DNA of 64,000 nucleotides from Mumia sp050632745 (lineage in GTDB: Bacteria; Actinomycetota; Actinomycetes; Propionibacteriales; Nocardioidaceae). The first letter of the stretch is position 1; the number at the start of each line of letters is the position of its first letter. Made by a program: the position numbers and the translations under genes. The notes below the pieces were generated by a model, which was given only the letters and a program-made list of their open reading frames with translations, ran no database searches and had not been told where the DNA came from. Below are positions 8,623-15,938 of the stretch, piece after piece. The stretch lies in assembly GCF_050632745.1 (NCBI RefSeq), contig NZ_JBODSD010000005.1, positions 372,001 through 436,000 of the forward strand, read 5' to 3'.

Positions 8623-9980
8623 CGGACGGCGGCCGGGGTCGCCGCGGCGCTCGTCCGCGCGACGTGGTCGAAGGTGTCCACGTCGTCCTGGTCGGCGTCG
8701 GAGCGGTAGTTCTTGGAGAAGTAGACCGCGACGAGCGCGACGGCGGCGTTGGCCACCATCCAGCAGGCGACCGGCCACGAGGCGTCCGCCCACGCGATCA
8801 GTGCGGTCGCGACCAGCGGCGCCGTGCCGCCGAGGAGCGCGCCGCTCACCTCACGCGCGAAGGCGACGCCCGAGTAGCGGGTGGCCGGCGGGAACAGCTC
8901 GGCGAGGAAGGCGGCCTGCGAGGCGTAGCAGGTGGCCACCGCGCCGACGAAGCAGACGACCAGCGCGAGCACCACGAGCGGTGTGCTGCCGCTGTCGACG
9001 AGCCAGAACATCGGGAATGCCCACACCGCGCCGAAGGCGGCACCGAACATGAAGAGCTTCCGGCGGCCGATCCGGTCGCCGATCCGCCCGAAGAACGGCA
9101 TCGCTGCCGAGCCGGCCAGCAGCAGGGTCGCGTTGATGCCGAGGGCCGCCATCGCGGCGTACCCGAGGTCGTTCGTCAGGTGGCTGAGCACCCACACCTG
9201 CGGGATGTAGGAGAAGCCCGACAGCATGAAGTTGGAGCCGAGCGCGACCGCGAGGCGGCCCTTGTCGGTGCGCAGCAGCGAGACCAGCGGGACGGCCTCG
9301 ATCTGCTCGTCGTTCTTGGCCTCCTCGAAGGAGGAGGTCTCGCGCACCTTGCGACGGATGTAGAGGCTGATCGCCAGCATCACGAGGCTCATCAGGAACG
9401 GGATGCGCCAGCCCCACACGAGGAACGCGTCGCCGGTGAGGTAGAGCGAGACCTGGAACGTGGCCAGGCCGAGCGCCGAGCCGACCCACACGCCTGCGCC
9501 GGACCACGACGCGTAGAAGCCGCGGTGCGCGGGCGGCGCCGACTCCGACGAGAGCACGATCGCGCCCGCGTACTCGGCACCGGCACCGAGGCCCTGAAGG
9601 ATGCGCAGGAGCACCAGCAGGACCGGCGCCGCGACGCCGATCGCGTCGTAGCTCGGCAGGAGGCCGATCAGGGCGGTCGAGATGCCCATCAGGGTGAGCG
9701 TGGCGATCATGACCGGCTTGCGGCCGATCTTGTCGCCGAGGTGCCCGAAGACGATGCCGCCGAAGGGGCGGGCGAAGTAGCCGACGGCGAACGTCGCGAA
9801 CGACGCGACGAGACCGGCGGTCGGGCTCTCGTTGACGAAGAAGTACGTGTTGAAGACGAGCGCGGCCGCGGCGCCGTACAGCGCGAAGTCGTACCACTCG
9901 ACGAGGCTGCCCACCGCCGAGGCTGCTGCCGCGCGGCGGGCCTGCTCACGCGTCGGTGGCGTGGGGCTCGTGGTTGTCAT
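8619..9980 (-). CDS. MFS transporter, metabolite:H+ symporter (MHS) family
   Basis: 453 residues with about 12 membrane segments. The start GSLVEWYDFALYGAAAALVF is characteristic of the MHS group (ShiA, ProP, KgtP, citrate carriers), as are FARPFGGIVFGHLGDKIGRKP and the cytoplasmic repeat MPFFGRIGDRIGRRKL. These proteins import organic acids or zwitterions with protons, so this is the likely uptake system for the operon substrate. Start ATG 9980 is preferred over the adjoining ATG 9983 because GGAGG ends 6 bases before it. A 64-base gap separates it from the CoA-transferase gene; its stop overlaps the MaoC start. Confidence 0.9.
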   Translation of the reverse strand: MTTTSPTPPTREQARRAAAASAVGSLVEWYDFALYGAAAALVFNTYFFVNESPTAGLVASFATFAVGYFARPFGGIVFGHLGDKIGRKPVMIATLTLMGISTALIGLLPSYDAIGVAAPVLLVLLRILQGLGAGAEYAGAIVLSSESAPPAHRGFYASWSGAGVWVGSALGLATFQVSLYLTGDAFLVWGWRIPFLMSLVMLAISLYIRRKVRETSSFEEAKNDEQIEAVPLVSLLRTDKGRLAVALGSNFMLSGFSYIPQVWVLSHLTNDLGYAAMAALGINATLLLAGSAAMPFFGRIGDRIGRRKLFMFGAAFGAVWAFPMFWLVDSGSTPLVVLALVVCFVGAVATCYASQAAFLAELFPPATRYSGVAFAREVSGALLGGTAPLVATALIAWADASWPVACWMVANAAVALVAVYFSKNYRSDADQDDVDTFDHVARTSAAATPAAVR

Positions 9981-10044
9981 CATTACCCTCCAGGATGTGG
10001 TGCGGGCGCGCCCTGCGGAAGGACGGCCCTTCGGTTTGCCGGGA

Positions 10045-11259
10045 TCAGGCGCTGGCGACGGGGGTCCCACGCGGGTCGCGGTGGGCGGCGCCGCCGCGCT
10101 CGAGCGCCTCGATGTCCTCGTCGGAGAGCCCGATCTCCCGCAGGACCTCATGGGTGTGCTGGCCGTTCAGCGGCGCAGGGCGATAGACCTCCTGCGTCTG
10201 CGAACCCAGCCGGAAGGCGAAGCCGGGGGTCGTGACCCGCCCTTCCGTGGGGTGCTCGTACTCGACGAACGAGCCGTTGTGCGCGACCTGGGGATCGTGG
10301 ACCAGGGACGCGTAGTCGTGGACCGGACCGACCCAGACGCCCTCGGCTCCGAGGGCGTCGAGCCAGTGCTCGGTGGTCTCGCGGGCGAGGTTCTCGGTCA
10401 CGAGCCGGGAGATCGCGTCGCGGTGGGTGAAGCCGTCGCGCTCGGACTCGTACGCCTCGAGGCGGTCGTCGCCGAACACGCGGGCGAGCACGTCGGTCTC
10501 GGCGAAGGAGATCGCGAGGTAGCCGTCGCGGGTCGGGTAGATCCCGTACGGCGCGCGGATGTAGCTGTGGGCGTGGATCTCGTCGCTCGACTCCTGCGGA
10601 ACGCCGCCGACGGTGAAGACGCTGAGCTCCTGCATCTGCGCGGCGATGATCGCGTCGAGCATGTTGACGTCGACGCGCTGTCCCTCACCGGTGCGCTGGC
10701 GGTGGAAGAGCGCGGCCATCGTGCCCTCGAAGGCGGAGTAGGCGGCGAACGCGTCGACCAGGAAGAACGGCGCGGGGCGCGGGGCCTCGCCGTCGCGGCG
10801 GGCGCTGTGCAGGCCTCCGCTGAGCGCCTGGAGGAGGACGTCCTGCCCGGGCTTCGCGCTGTACGGCCCGGTCTCGCCGTAGCCGGACATCGAGACGTAG
10901 ACGAGGTCGGGCTTGATCGCGCGCAGCGTGTCGTAGTCGACGCCGAGCCGTGCTGCGACACCGGGGCGGTAGTTCTGGAGGAACACGTCCGCGGTCCTGA
11001 CGAGCTCGAGGAGCGCCGCGCGGCCTTCGTCGTGCTTGAGGTTGAGCGACACGGAGCGCTTGTTGCGGTTGAGCGAGAGGAACGAGGCGTTGACCTCGTT
11101 GCCACGGGCGCCGCCGGCCGAGACGTGACGCTGCCACTCTCCCCCGAGCGGCTCGACCTTGACCACGTCGGCACCGAGGTCGGCGAGCTTCTGGGCGGCG
11201 AACGGCCCTGCCATCGCGATCGAGACGTCCAGGACACGAATGCCTTCCAGCACCTTCAT
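10045..11259 (-). CDS. CaiB/BaiF family CoA-transferase (class III)
   Basis: 404 residues. Features of class III CoA-transferases are LEGIRVLDVSIAMAGPFAAQ, LADLGADVVKVEPLGGE, FLSLNRNKRSVSLNL, NYRPGVAARLG, MSGYGETGPY and the catalytic aspartate in KPGQDVLLQA (Asp140). The family moves CoA between carboxylic acids, for example formyl-CoA/oxalate or carnitine/crotonobetaine. It is the first gene of the operon. ATG 11259 has GGGAGAG 5 bases upstream; the longer frame begins without a ribosome site. The two abutting LacI-type operators lie about 66 bases upstream. Donor and acceptor are unknown; a hydroxylated or sugar-derived acid is inferred from the context. Confidence 0.9.
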   Translation of the reverse strand: MKVLEGIRVLDVSIAMAGPFAAQKLADLGADVVKVEPLGGEWQRHVSAGGARGNEVNASFLSLNRNKRSVSLNLKHDEGRAALLELVRTADVFLQNYRPGVAARLGVDYDTLRAIKPDLVYVSMSGYGETGPYSAKPGQDVLLQALSGGLHSARRDGEAPRPAPFFLVDAFAAYSAFEGTMAALFHRQRTGEGQRVDVNMLDAIIAAQMQELSVFTVGGVPQESSDEIHAHSYIRAPYGIYPTRDGYLAISFAETDVLARVFGDDRLEAYESERDGFTHRDAISRLVTENLARETTEHWLDALGAEGVWVGPVHDYASLVHDPQVAHNGSFVEYEHPTEGRVTTPGFAFRLGSQTQEVYRPAPLNGQHTHEVLREIGLSDEDIEALERGGAAHRDPRGTPVASA

Positions 11260-11324
11260 ACGAGCTCTCCCAACTGCGACGGAACGTGTGAGCCGCACCA
11301 CGAGGTGATGCGCGACACAGGGAT

Positions 11325-11348
11325 GTTAGCGCTAACGGTAGCGCTAAC
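11325..11348. promoter_or_regulatory. Two abutting LacI-family operators
   Basis: GTTAGCGCTAAC (11325-11336) is a perfect palindrome with the central CG typical of LacI-family operators. It is followed without gap by GGTAGCGCTAAC (11337-11348), identical except at one base. They lie in the divergent region between the CoA-transferase and lacI-type genes, so the LacI protein probably controls both directions. Confidence 0.8.
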
Positions 11349-11460
11349 ACAACCCATGTCGGACAATCGTCGGAGAGGCGTCCGGCACCGGGCCGCTGCC
11401 CCACTAGGCTCGTCGGGCGATCCCCCGGCACCTGGCCGGGGCGGCGTGGAAGGGGACGAC

Positions 11461-12534
11461 GTGGCCGAACCCGCACCGGGCGCACCAGGGGCCACACCTG
11501 CGCGCCCGCGGCGACGCCGCCGGTCAGCGACCCAGACGGTCACCCTCACCGACGTCGCGCGGCTGGCCGGGGTCTCCTCGCAGACGGTCTCGCGGACGCT
11601 ACGTACGCCCACCGAGGTCTCCGACGAGACCCGCGCGCGGGTGGAGAGCGCCGTGCGGGAGTCGGGCTACGTCCCCAACCTCACGGCACGCGGGCTCGCC
11701 TCCAACTCGAGCAAGCTCGTCGCGACGATCATCCCGTCGATCTCGACCTCGATCTTCGCCGAGACCCTCGACGCGGCGACCGAGGTGCTGTCGACCAGCG
11801 GCTACGAGCTGGTGCTCGGCATCAACGGCTACGACACCGTGCGCGAGGAGCAGCTCGTCCGCAACCTGCTCGGCCGCCGCCCCGACGGCGTGCTCCTGGT
11901 CGGCGTCCGGCACACCGAGGCCACGGTCGCCATGCTGCAGGCCTCAGGACTGCCGGTCGTGGAGACCTGGGAGTGGACGTCGAGCCCCATCGACGCGCTC
12001 GTCGGGTTCTCCAACCGCGACGCCATGGCCGACCTGACGCGCGCCCTCGTCGAGCGCGGCTACCGGCGACCGGTGTTCGTCGGCTCCCAGCGCGAGGGGG
12101 ACGACCGCAGCCGCCAGCGCTTCGAGGGGTTCGCCGAGCAGCACCGCCGCTCCTTCGGCGACGCCGAGCCGCGGTTCGTCGACGCCTCCGCGCTCCCGCT
12201 CACCCTCGGCTCCGGAGCCCGCCTGCTCGCCGAGGCCCGGTCGGCGCACCCCGACGCCGACCTGCTCGTGTTCGCCACCGACATCCTCGCCGCCGGTGCG
12301 CTGCTCGCCGCCGAGCGCGAGGGCCTGCGCGTCCCCGACGACGTCGCGATCAGCGGCTTCGGCGACTTCGAGCTCGCGGCCGCGGTCACGCCCGCGCTCA
12401 CGACGGTCTCCGTGCCGGCTGCACGCCTCGGCGAGATCGCGGCCTCCCACCTCCTCGAGCGGATCGCCACCGCGGAGGCATCGCCGGCGCAGGTCGACGT
12501 CGGCTACGAGGTCGTGCTCCGGGCCAGCGCGTGA
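11461..12534 (+). CDS. LacI-family transcriptional regulator of the CoA-transferase/XylX operon
   Basis: 357 residues. A basic Pro/Arg-rich tail is followed by the LacI helix-turn-helix VTLTDVARLAGVSSQTVSRTL (about 28-48) and hinge VPNLTARGLAS. A periplasmic-binding-like effector domain follows, with IIPSISTSIFAETLDAATEVL, GRRPDGVLLVG and AISGFGDFELAAAVTPALTTV. Start GTG 11461 is chosen because GGAAGGGG ends 5 bases upstream; an in-frame ATG at 11356 has no ribosome site. It is divergent from the operon, with the double operator between. The inducer is unknown, probably the pathway acid or an intermediate. Confidence 0.92.
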   Translation: MAEPAPGAPGATPARPRRRRRSATQTVTLTDVARLAGVSSQTVSRTLRTPTEVSDETRARVESAVRESGYVPNLTARGLASNSSKLVATIIPSISTSIFAETLDAATEVLSTSGYELVLGINGYDTVREEQLVRNLLGRRPDGVLLVGVRHTEATVAMLQASGLPVVETWEWTSSPIDALVGFSNRDAMADLTRALVERGYRRPVFVGSQREGDDRSRQRFEGFAEQHRRSFGDAEPRFVDASALPLTLGSGARLLAEARSAHPDADLLVFATDILAAGALLAAEREGLRVPDDVAISGFGDFELAAAVTPALTTVSVPAARLGEIAASHLLERIATAEASPAQVDVGYEVVLRASA

Positions 12535-12598
12535 GCGAGCACGCCGCCGCGCCGTGAACCCGACCCCGGCGCAGACTGGCGTTCGGGGGGAGAACGTC

Positions 12599-13723
12599 AT
12601 GAGACTCGCATCGTTCAACGTGGAGAACCTGTTCGCCCGGCCGAAGGCCATGGCCGAGGAGCAGGGCGACGCCGCCACGCGCAAGAAGGTCCTGGCGACG
12701 CACGCCCGGCTCGCGGCGCTGCTCGACCGGGACAGCTACGCCGGGGTCGAGGACGACATCCTCGAAGCACTCGACACGCTCGGTCTGCTGCGGTCGGACG
12801 ACGCGACGTACGTCCGGCTGCGCAAGCTGCGCGGCCAGCTGCTGCGCCGGCCTCGCAACGGACCCGTCGAGCTGGTCGCGAAGGGCCGCTCCGACTGGGT
12901 CGGCTGGGTCGAGCTCAAGACGGTCCCGGTGAACGCGCGCGCGACGGAGAACACCGCGCGCGTCCTCGACGCACTGGACGCCGACGTCGTCACCGTCGTC
13001 GAGGCCGACGACCGTCCGGGACTCCACCTGTTCTCCGAGTCGCTGCTGCCTGCGGTCGGCGGCACGCCGTACGAGCAGGTGATGGTGGTCGAGGGCAACG
13101 ACGAGCGCGGCATCGACGTCGGACTGATGGCGCACGCCGACTACCGTCTCGTCCAGATGCGCACCCACATCTTCGACACCGACGGGTCCGGGACCGTCTT
13201 CTCGCGCGACTGCTGCGAGTACCACCTCGAGACCCCGCTCGGGAACCGCGTCGTCGTCCTCGCGAACCACTTCAAGTCGAAGGGGTACAGCTCTCCCGGC
13301 GACCCGGTCGGCAGCAAGCGCCGCCGCCGGCAGGCGACGCGCGTCGCCCGGATCGTACGATCGCTGCGCGACGAGGGCCTCGACCTGATCGCCGTGACCG
13401 GGGACCTCAACGACGACCCGGCGAGCGAGGCGCTCGCCCCCCTCCTCGACGACGGCGTCTTGACCGACGTCAGCGAGCACCCCGCCTTCGACTGGAACCA
13501 TCGCCGCGGCACGTACGGCTCGGGCAACGAGAAGGACAAGATCGACTACATCCTGATGTCCGACGGGTTGTTCGCCCGCGTCCAGGGCGGCGGCGTCTTC
13601 CGCAAGGGCGTGTGGCGCGGGCCGCGGACGAAGGACCCGTGGGAGATCTTCCCGACCCTCACGGCGAAGGTCGAGGAAGCCTCCGACCACGCCGCCCTGT
13701 ACGCCGACCTCGCCGGCGTGTGA
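12599..13723 (+). CDS. Endonuclease/exonuclease/phosphatase (EEP) family protein, cytoplasmic
   Basis: 374 residues, no signal peptide. EEP motifs are MRLASFNVENLF (metal-binding Asn), VVTVVEADDR (Glu), VLANHFKSKG, AVTGDLNDDP (catalytic Asp-x-Asn) and EEASDHAALYADL (terminal Asp-His). A 90-residue insertion after the first motif (RKKVLATHARLAALLDRDSY onward) distinguishes it from the secreted paralogue at 555. ATG 12599 is preceded by GGGGGGAGAA. It stands alone and ends 7 bases before the convergent methyltransferase. The phosphodiester substrate is unknown. Confidence 0.8.
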   Translation: MRLASFNVENLFARPKAMAEEQGDAATRKKVLATHARLAALLDRDSYAGVEDDILEALDTLGLLRSDDATYVRLRKLRGQLLRRPRNGPVELVAKGRSDWVGWVELKTVPVNARATENTARVLDALDADVVTVVEADDRPGLHLFSESLLPAVGGTPYEQVMVVEGNDERGIDVGLMAHADYRLVQMRTHIFDTDGSGTVFSRDCCEYHLETPLGNRVVVLANHFKSKGYSSPGDPVGSKRRRRQATRVARIVRSLRDEGLDLIAVTGDLNDDPASEALAPLLDDGVLTDVSEHPAFDWNHRRGTYGSGNEKDKIDYILMSDGLFARVQGGGVFRKGVWRGPRTKDPWEIFPTLTAKVEEASDHAALYADLAGV

Positions 13724-13730
13724 GCCTGCG

Positions 13731-14570
13731 TCAGGCCTTGTGGCCCGTCACCAGCAGGTACTCCCACTCCATCCGACCCTCGTCGGCACCGAACGCCCGA
13801 CCGAGCTCGGCCAGCTCGGCGTCGAGCGTCGCGACCCGCCCCGGCTCGTCCGCGATCGCCTTGTAGACCGCGATCGTCGGGCCGTACGTCGCCTTGAAGA
13901 AGTCCCGGAACTCCTCGCCCGACCGGAACCGGTCCACGATCAGCGCCTGCCGCTGGGCGGTCAGGTCACGCACCCGATCCCCGAAGAGCGCGCGCACGTG
14001 CTCCTCGTCGCCCCAGAGCGGGGGCGGCTGCGCTCCCGGGGGCGGCGGCGGGGCGTACGGCTTCATCGTCGCGAACATCTGACCGATGAAGCCCTGCGGC
14101 GTCCAGCTCAGGTTCGCGATGCGGCCCCCTTCGCGCGTCACACGCACCATCTCGTCGGCTGCCTCCTGGTGGTGCGGCGCGAACATGACGCCCACGCACG
14201 ACAGCACCACGTCGAACGCCCCGTCGTCGTACGGGAGGTGCTCGGCGTCGCCCACCTCCCACTCCAGGGTCACGCCCTCGGCCTTGGCCTCGTCCGCCCC
14301 GACCGCGAGCAGGTCGGGCGTGAGGTCGCTGGCGACGACGCTGGCCCCGGTCCGCGCGGCCGGGATCGCGGCGTTGCCCGACCCCGCACCGACGTCGAGC
14401 ACACGGTCGGACGGTCCCACGTGGCAGGCCTGGACCAGCGTCGGTCCGAGGCTCGCGATCACCTCCGTCGCCACCGCCGGGTAGTCGCCGAGCGCCCACA
14501 TCGCGCGGTGCTTGGCCTTCAGTGCCGTGTCCGCCGAGGCGTCCTGGACGGCAGTCGTCTCGCTCGTCAT
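13731..14570 (-). CDS. SAM-dependent class I methyltransferase (UbiE-like)
   Basis: 279 residues. The Rossmann-type methyltransferase motifs are VLDVGAGSGNAAIPAARTG (motif I), VASDLTPDLLAVG, WEVGDAEHLPYDDGAFDVVL (motif II) and EMVRVTREGGRIANLSWTP (motif III). The acceptor is unknown; this subfamily is often annotated as ubiquinone/menaquinone-like methyltransferase. It is divergent from an HxlR regulator and the two probably share control through the AGTAC-N7-GTACT palindrome. ATG 14570 has GGGGGA 8 bases upstream. Confidence 0.83.
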   Translation of the reverse strand: MTSETTAVQDASADTALKAKHRAMWALGDYPAVATEVIASLGPTLVQACHVGPSDRVLDVGAGSGNAAIPAARTGASVVASDLTPDLLAVGADEAKAEGVTLEWEVGDAEHLPYDDGAFDVVLSCVGVMFAPHHQEAADEMVRVTREGGRIANLSWTPQGFIGQMFATMKPYAPPPPPGAQPPPLWGDEEHVRALFGDRVRDLTAQRQALIVDRFRSGEEFRDFFKATYGPTIAVYKAIADEPGRVATLDAELAELGRAFGADEGRMEWEYLLVTGHKA

Positions 14571-14645
14571 GTCGAGAGTCCCCCTTCTCGCCGGACGTCC
14601 GTCGCCCGGCCTCCACGACGCTACGGAGGCCGGCGCAAACGGCCT

Positions 14646-14662
14646 AGTACCAGATCTGTACT
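14646..14662. promoter_or_regulatory. Putative HxlR operator AGTAC-N7-GTACT
   Basis: A palindrome with perfect 5-bp ends and a CAGATCTG core lies 5 bases upstream of the -10 hexamer of the HxlR gene and 75 bases upstream of the divergent methyltransferase start. The half-site is the same as at 3999-4041. Confidence 0.55.
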
Positions 14663-14667
14663 GGTCG

Positions 14668-14673
14668 TACGCT
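14668..14673 (+). promoter_or_regulatory. -10 hexamer TACGCT of HxlR gene
   Basis: TACGCT lies 6 bases before GTG 14680, with no ribosome site; a leaderless start is likely. Confidence 0.55.
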
Positions 14674-14679
14674 GCACGG

Positions 14680-15357
14680 GTGGGGGCGCCGTACCACCAG
14701 TTCTGCCCGGTCGCGAAAGCCATGGAGCTGCTCGACGAGCGGTGGACCCTGCTGCTCGTCCGCGAGCTGGTGATCGGCAGCCAGCACTTCAACGACCTGC
14801 GGCGCGGCCTTCCCCGCATGTCCCCGACGTTGCTCTCCAAACGCCTCGGCCAGCTCGTCCGGGCCGGGATCGTCGACAAGCAGGTCGACGGCAACGACGT
14901 GCGCTACGTCCTGACGCCCGCCGGGGAGGAGCTCCGCGTGGTCGTCGAGTCCGTCGGCATGTGGGGCGTCCGGTGGATCGGCAACCTCGGCGACGAGGAC
15001 CTCGACCCGAAGCTGCTGATGTGGGACATGCACCGCAACATCGACCACACCGCCGTGGACCAGCCGCCCGAGGTCGTGAGCTTCGTCTTCGACGACGTGC
15101 GCGGCGCTGCCCGCCGGTGGTGGATCGTGATCGAGCGGGACGACGCCGACGTCTGCGACGTGGACCCCGAGCGCCCCGTGTCCGTCACGGTGACGTCGGG
15201 GCTGCGCACGCTGACCGAGATCTGGCGGGGCGACACGACCTGGGCCCAGGCGCTGCGTACCGGTGCGGTACGCCTCGACGGCCCGTCCGCACTCCGGCGT
15301 GCGGTGCCGGCGTGGTTCCCGCCGACCGACTTCGCCCGCGTCGTACGCCCGGCCTGA
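14680..15357 (+). CDS. HxlR-family regulator with C-terminal extension
   Basis: 225 residues. The N-terminal 100 residues are an HxlR winged helix: FCPVAKAMELLDERWTLLLV, FNDLRRGLPRMSPTLLSKRL, VRYVLTPAGEELR. A further 120 residues (SFVFDDVRGAARRWWIVIE, then GLRTLTEIWRGDTTWAQAL) look like an SCP2/sterol-carrier-like ligand domain, as found in many actinobacterial HxlR proteins. GTG 14680 is chosen because the domain starts there and a TACGCT box is 6 bases upstream. It is divergent from the methyltransferase, its likely target. Confidence 0.85.
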   Translation: MGAPYHQFCPVAKAMELLDERWTLLLVRELVIGSQHFNDLRRGLPRMSPTLLSKRLGQLVRAGIVDKQVDGNDVRYVLTPAGEELRVVVESVGMWGVRWIGNLGDEDLDPKLLMWDMHRNIDHTAVDQPPEVVSFVFDDVRGAARRWWIVIERDDADVCDVDPERPVSVTVTSGLRTLTEIWRGDTTWAQALRTGAVRLDGPSALRRAVPAWFPPTDFARVVRPA

Positions 15358-15382
15358 GGCCAGCCGCCACGGCGCGGGTCCC

Positions 15383-15925
15383 TCAGGCGTTCTCGCGCAG
15401 CCACTCCCCCAGCACGCGCGCGCTCGCGTCGACGAGCTGTGGCCAGTCCATCGCCGAGGCGTCAGCCTGGTCGCTGACGTGCTTGACGAGCCGCACGGGC
15501 ACCCCGACGTGCGCCGCCACCGCGGCGACGGCGAAGCCCTCCATGTCGACGAGGCGGGCCCGCTCCGCCAGCCGGTCGCGTACGGCGGGGTCGCTGACGA
15601 ACGTGTCGCCGCTGGCGAGCACGCTCCCGTCGCCGCCGGGGATCGTGATCTCGTCCACGACCGGGTAGCCGAGCGCCGCGAGCTCGACCGCGCTGATGTC
15701 GTGGTTCACGACGCGAGACGGCAGGTGCAGCCCCGTGCTGCCGTCGAGCGCGCCCGCGGTCCCGACGTTGAGCAGGACCGACGGGCGCAGCTCGGCGACG
15801 GCGAGGGCGGTCACGAGGGTCGCCTGGACCTTGCCGATCCCGGTCAGGACCAGCCGGAGTCCGTCGGGGACGTGCGCGGCCTCTGCGGCGGTCGCGGCGA
15901 CGACGAGTGGTTCTGCGGCGGCCAT
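15383..15925 (-). CDS. Nucleoside phosphorylase/nucleosidase (MTA/SAH nucleosidase-like)
   Basis: 180 residues, shorter than classical MTAN (about 230). Seen are LTGIGKVQATLVTALAVAE, LLNVGTAGALDG (phosphate/ribose loop) and the substrate-binding Met-Glu of LVDMEGFAVAAVA followed by VRLVKHVSDQAD, where the catalytic Asp is expected. The family cleaves or phosphorolyses purine nucleosides such as methylthioadenosine and S-adenosylhomocysteine, or futalosine. The exact substrate is not decided. The start is supported by TACGCT 6 bases upstream. It follows the YihY gene on the same strand with a 13-base gap but has its own promoter. Confidence 0.78.
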   Translation of the reverse strand: MAAAEPLVVAATAAEAAHVPDGLRLVLTGIGKVQATLVTALAVAELRPSVLLNVGTAGALDGSTGLHLPSRVVNHDISAVELAALGYPVVDEITIPGGDGSVLASGDTFVSDPAVRDRLAERARLVDMEGFAVAAVAAHVGVPVRLVKHVSDQADASAMDWPQLVDASARVLGEWLRENA

Positions 15926-15931
15926 GGGCCG

Positions 15932-15937
15932 AGCGTA
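15932..15937 (-). promoter_or_regulatory. -10 hexamer TACGCT of nucleosidase gene
   Basis: On the minus strand TACGCT ends 6 bases before ATG 15925; no ribosome site is present. Confidence 0.5.
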
Positions 15938-15938
15938 G

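Noticed and set aside
9981..10044. Possible terminator between the CoA-transferase and transporter genes
   Set aside because: The stem GAAGG/CCTTC is only 5 bp; the genes are more likely one transcript.
9832..12534. Apparent 900-residue protein ending in the LacI sequence
   Set aside because: The first 540 residues lie antisense to the transporter and CoA-transferase genes; the regulator begins at GTG 11461 with a ribosome site.
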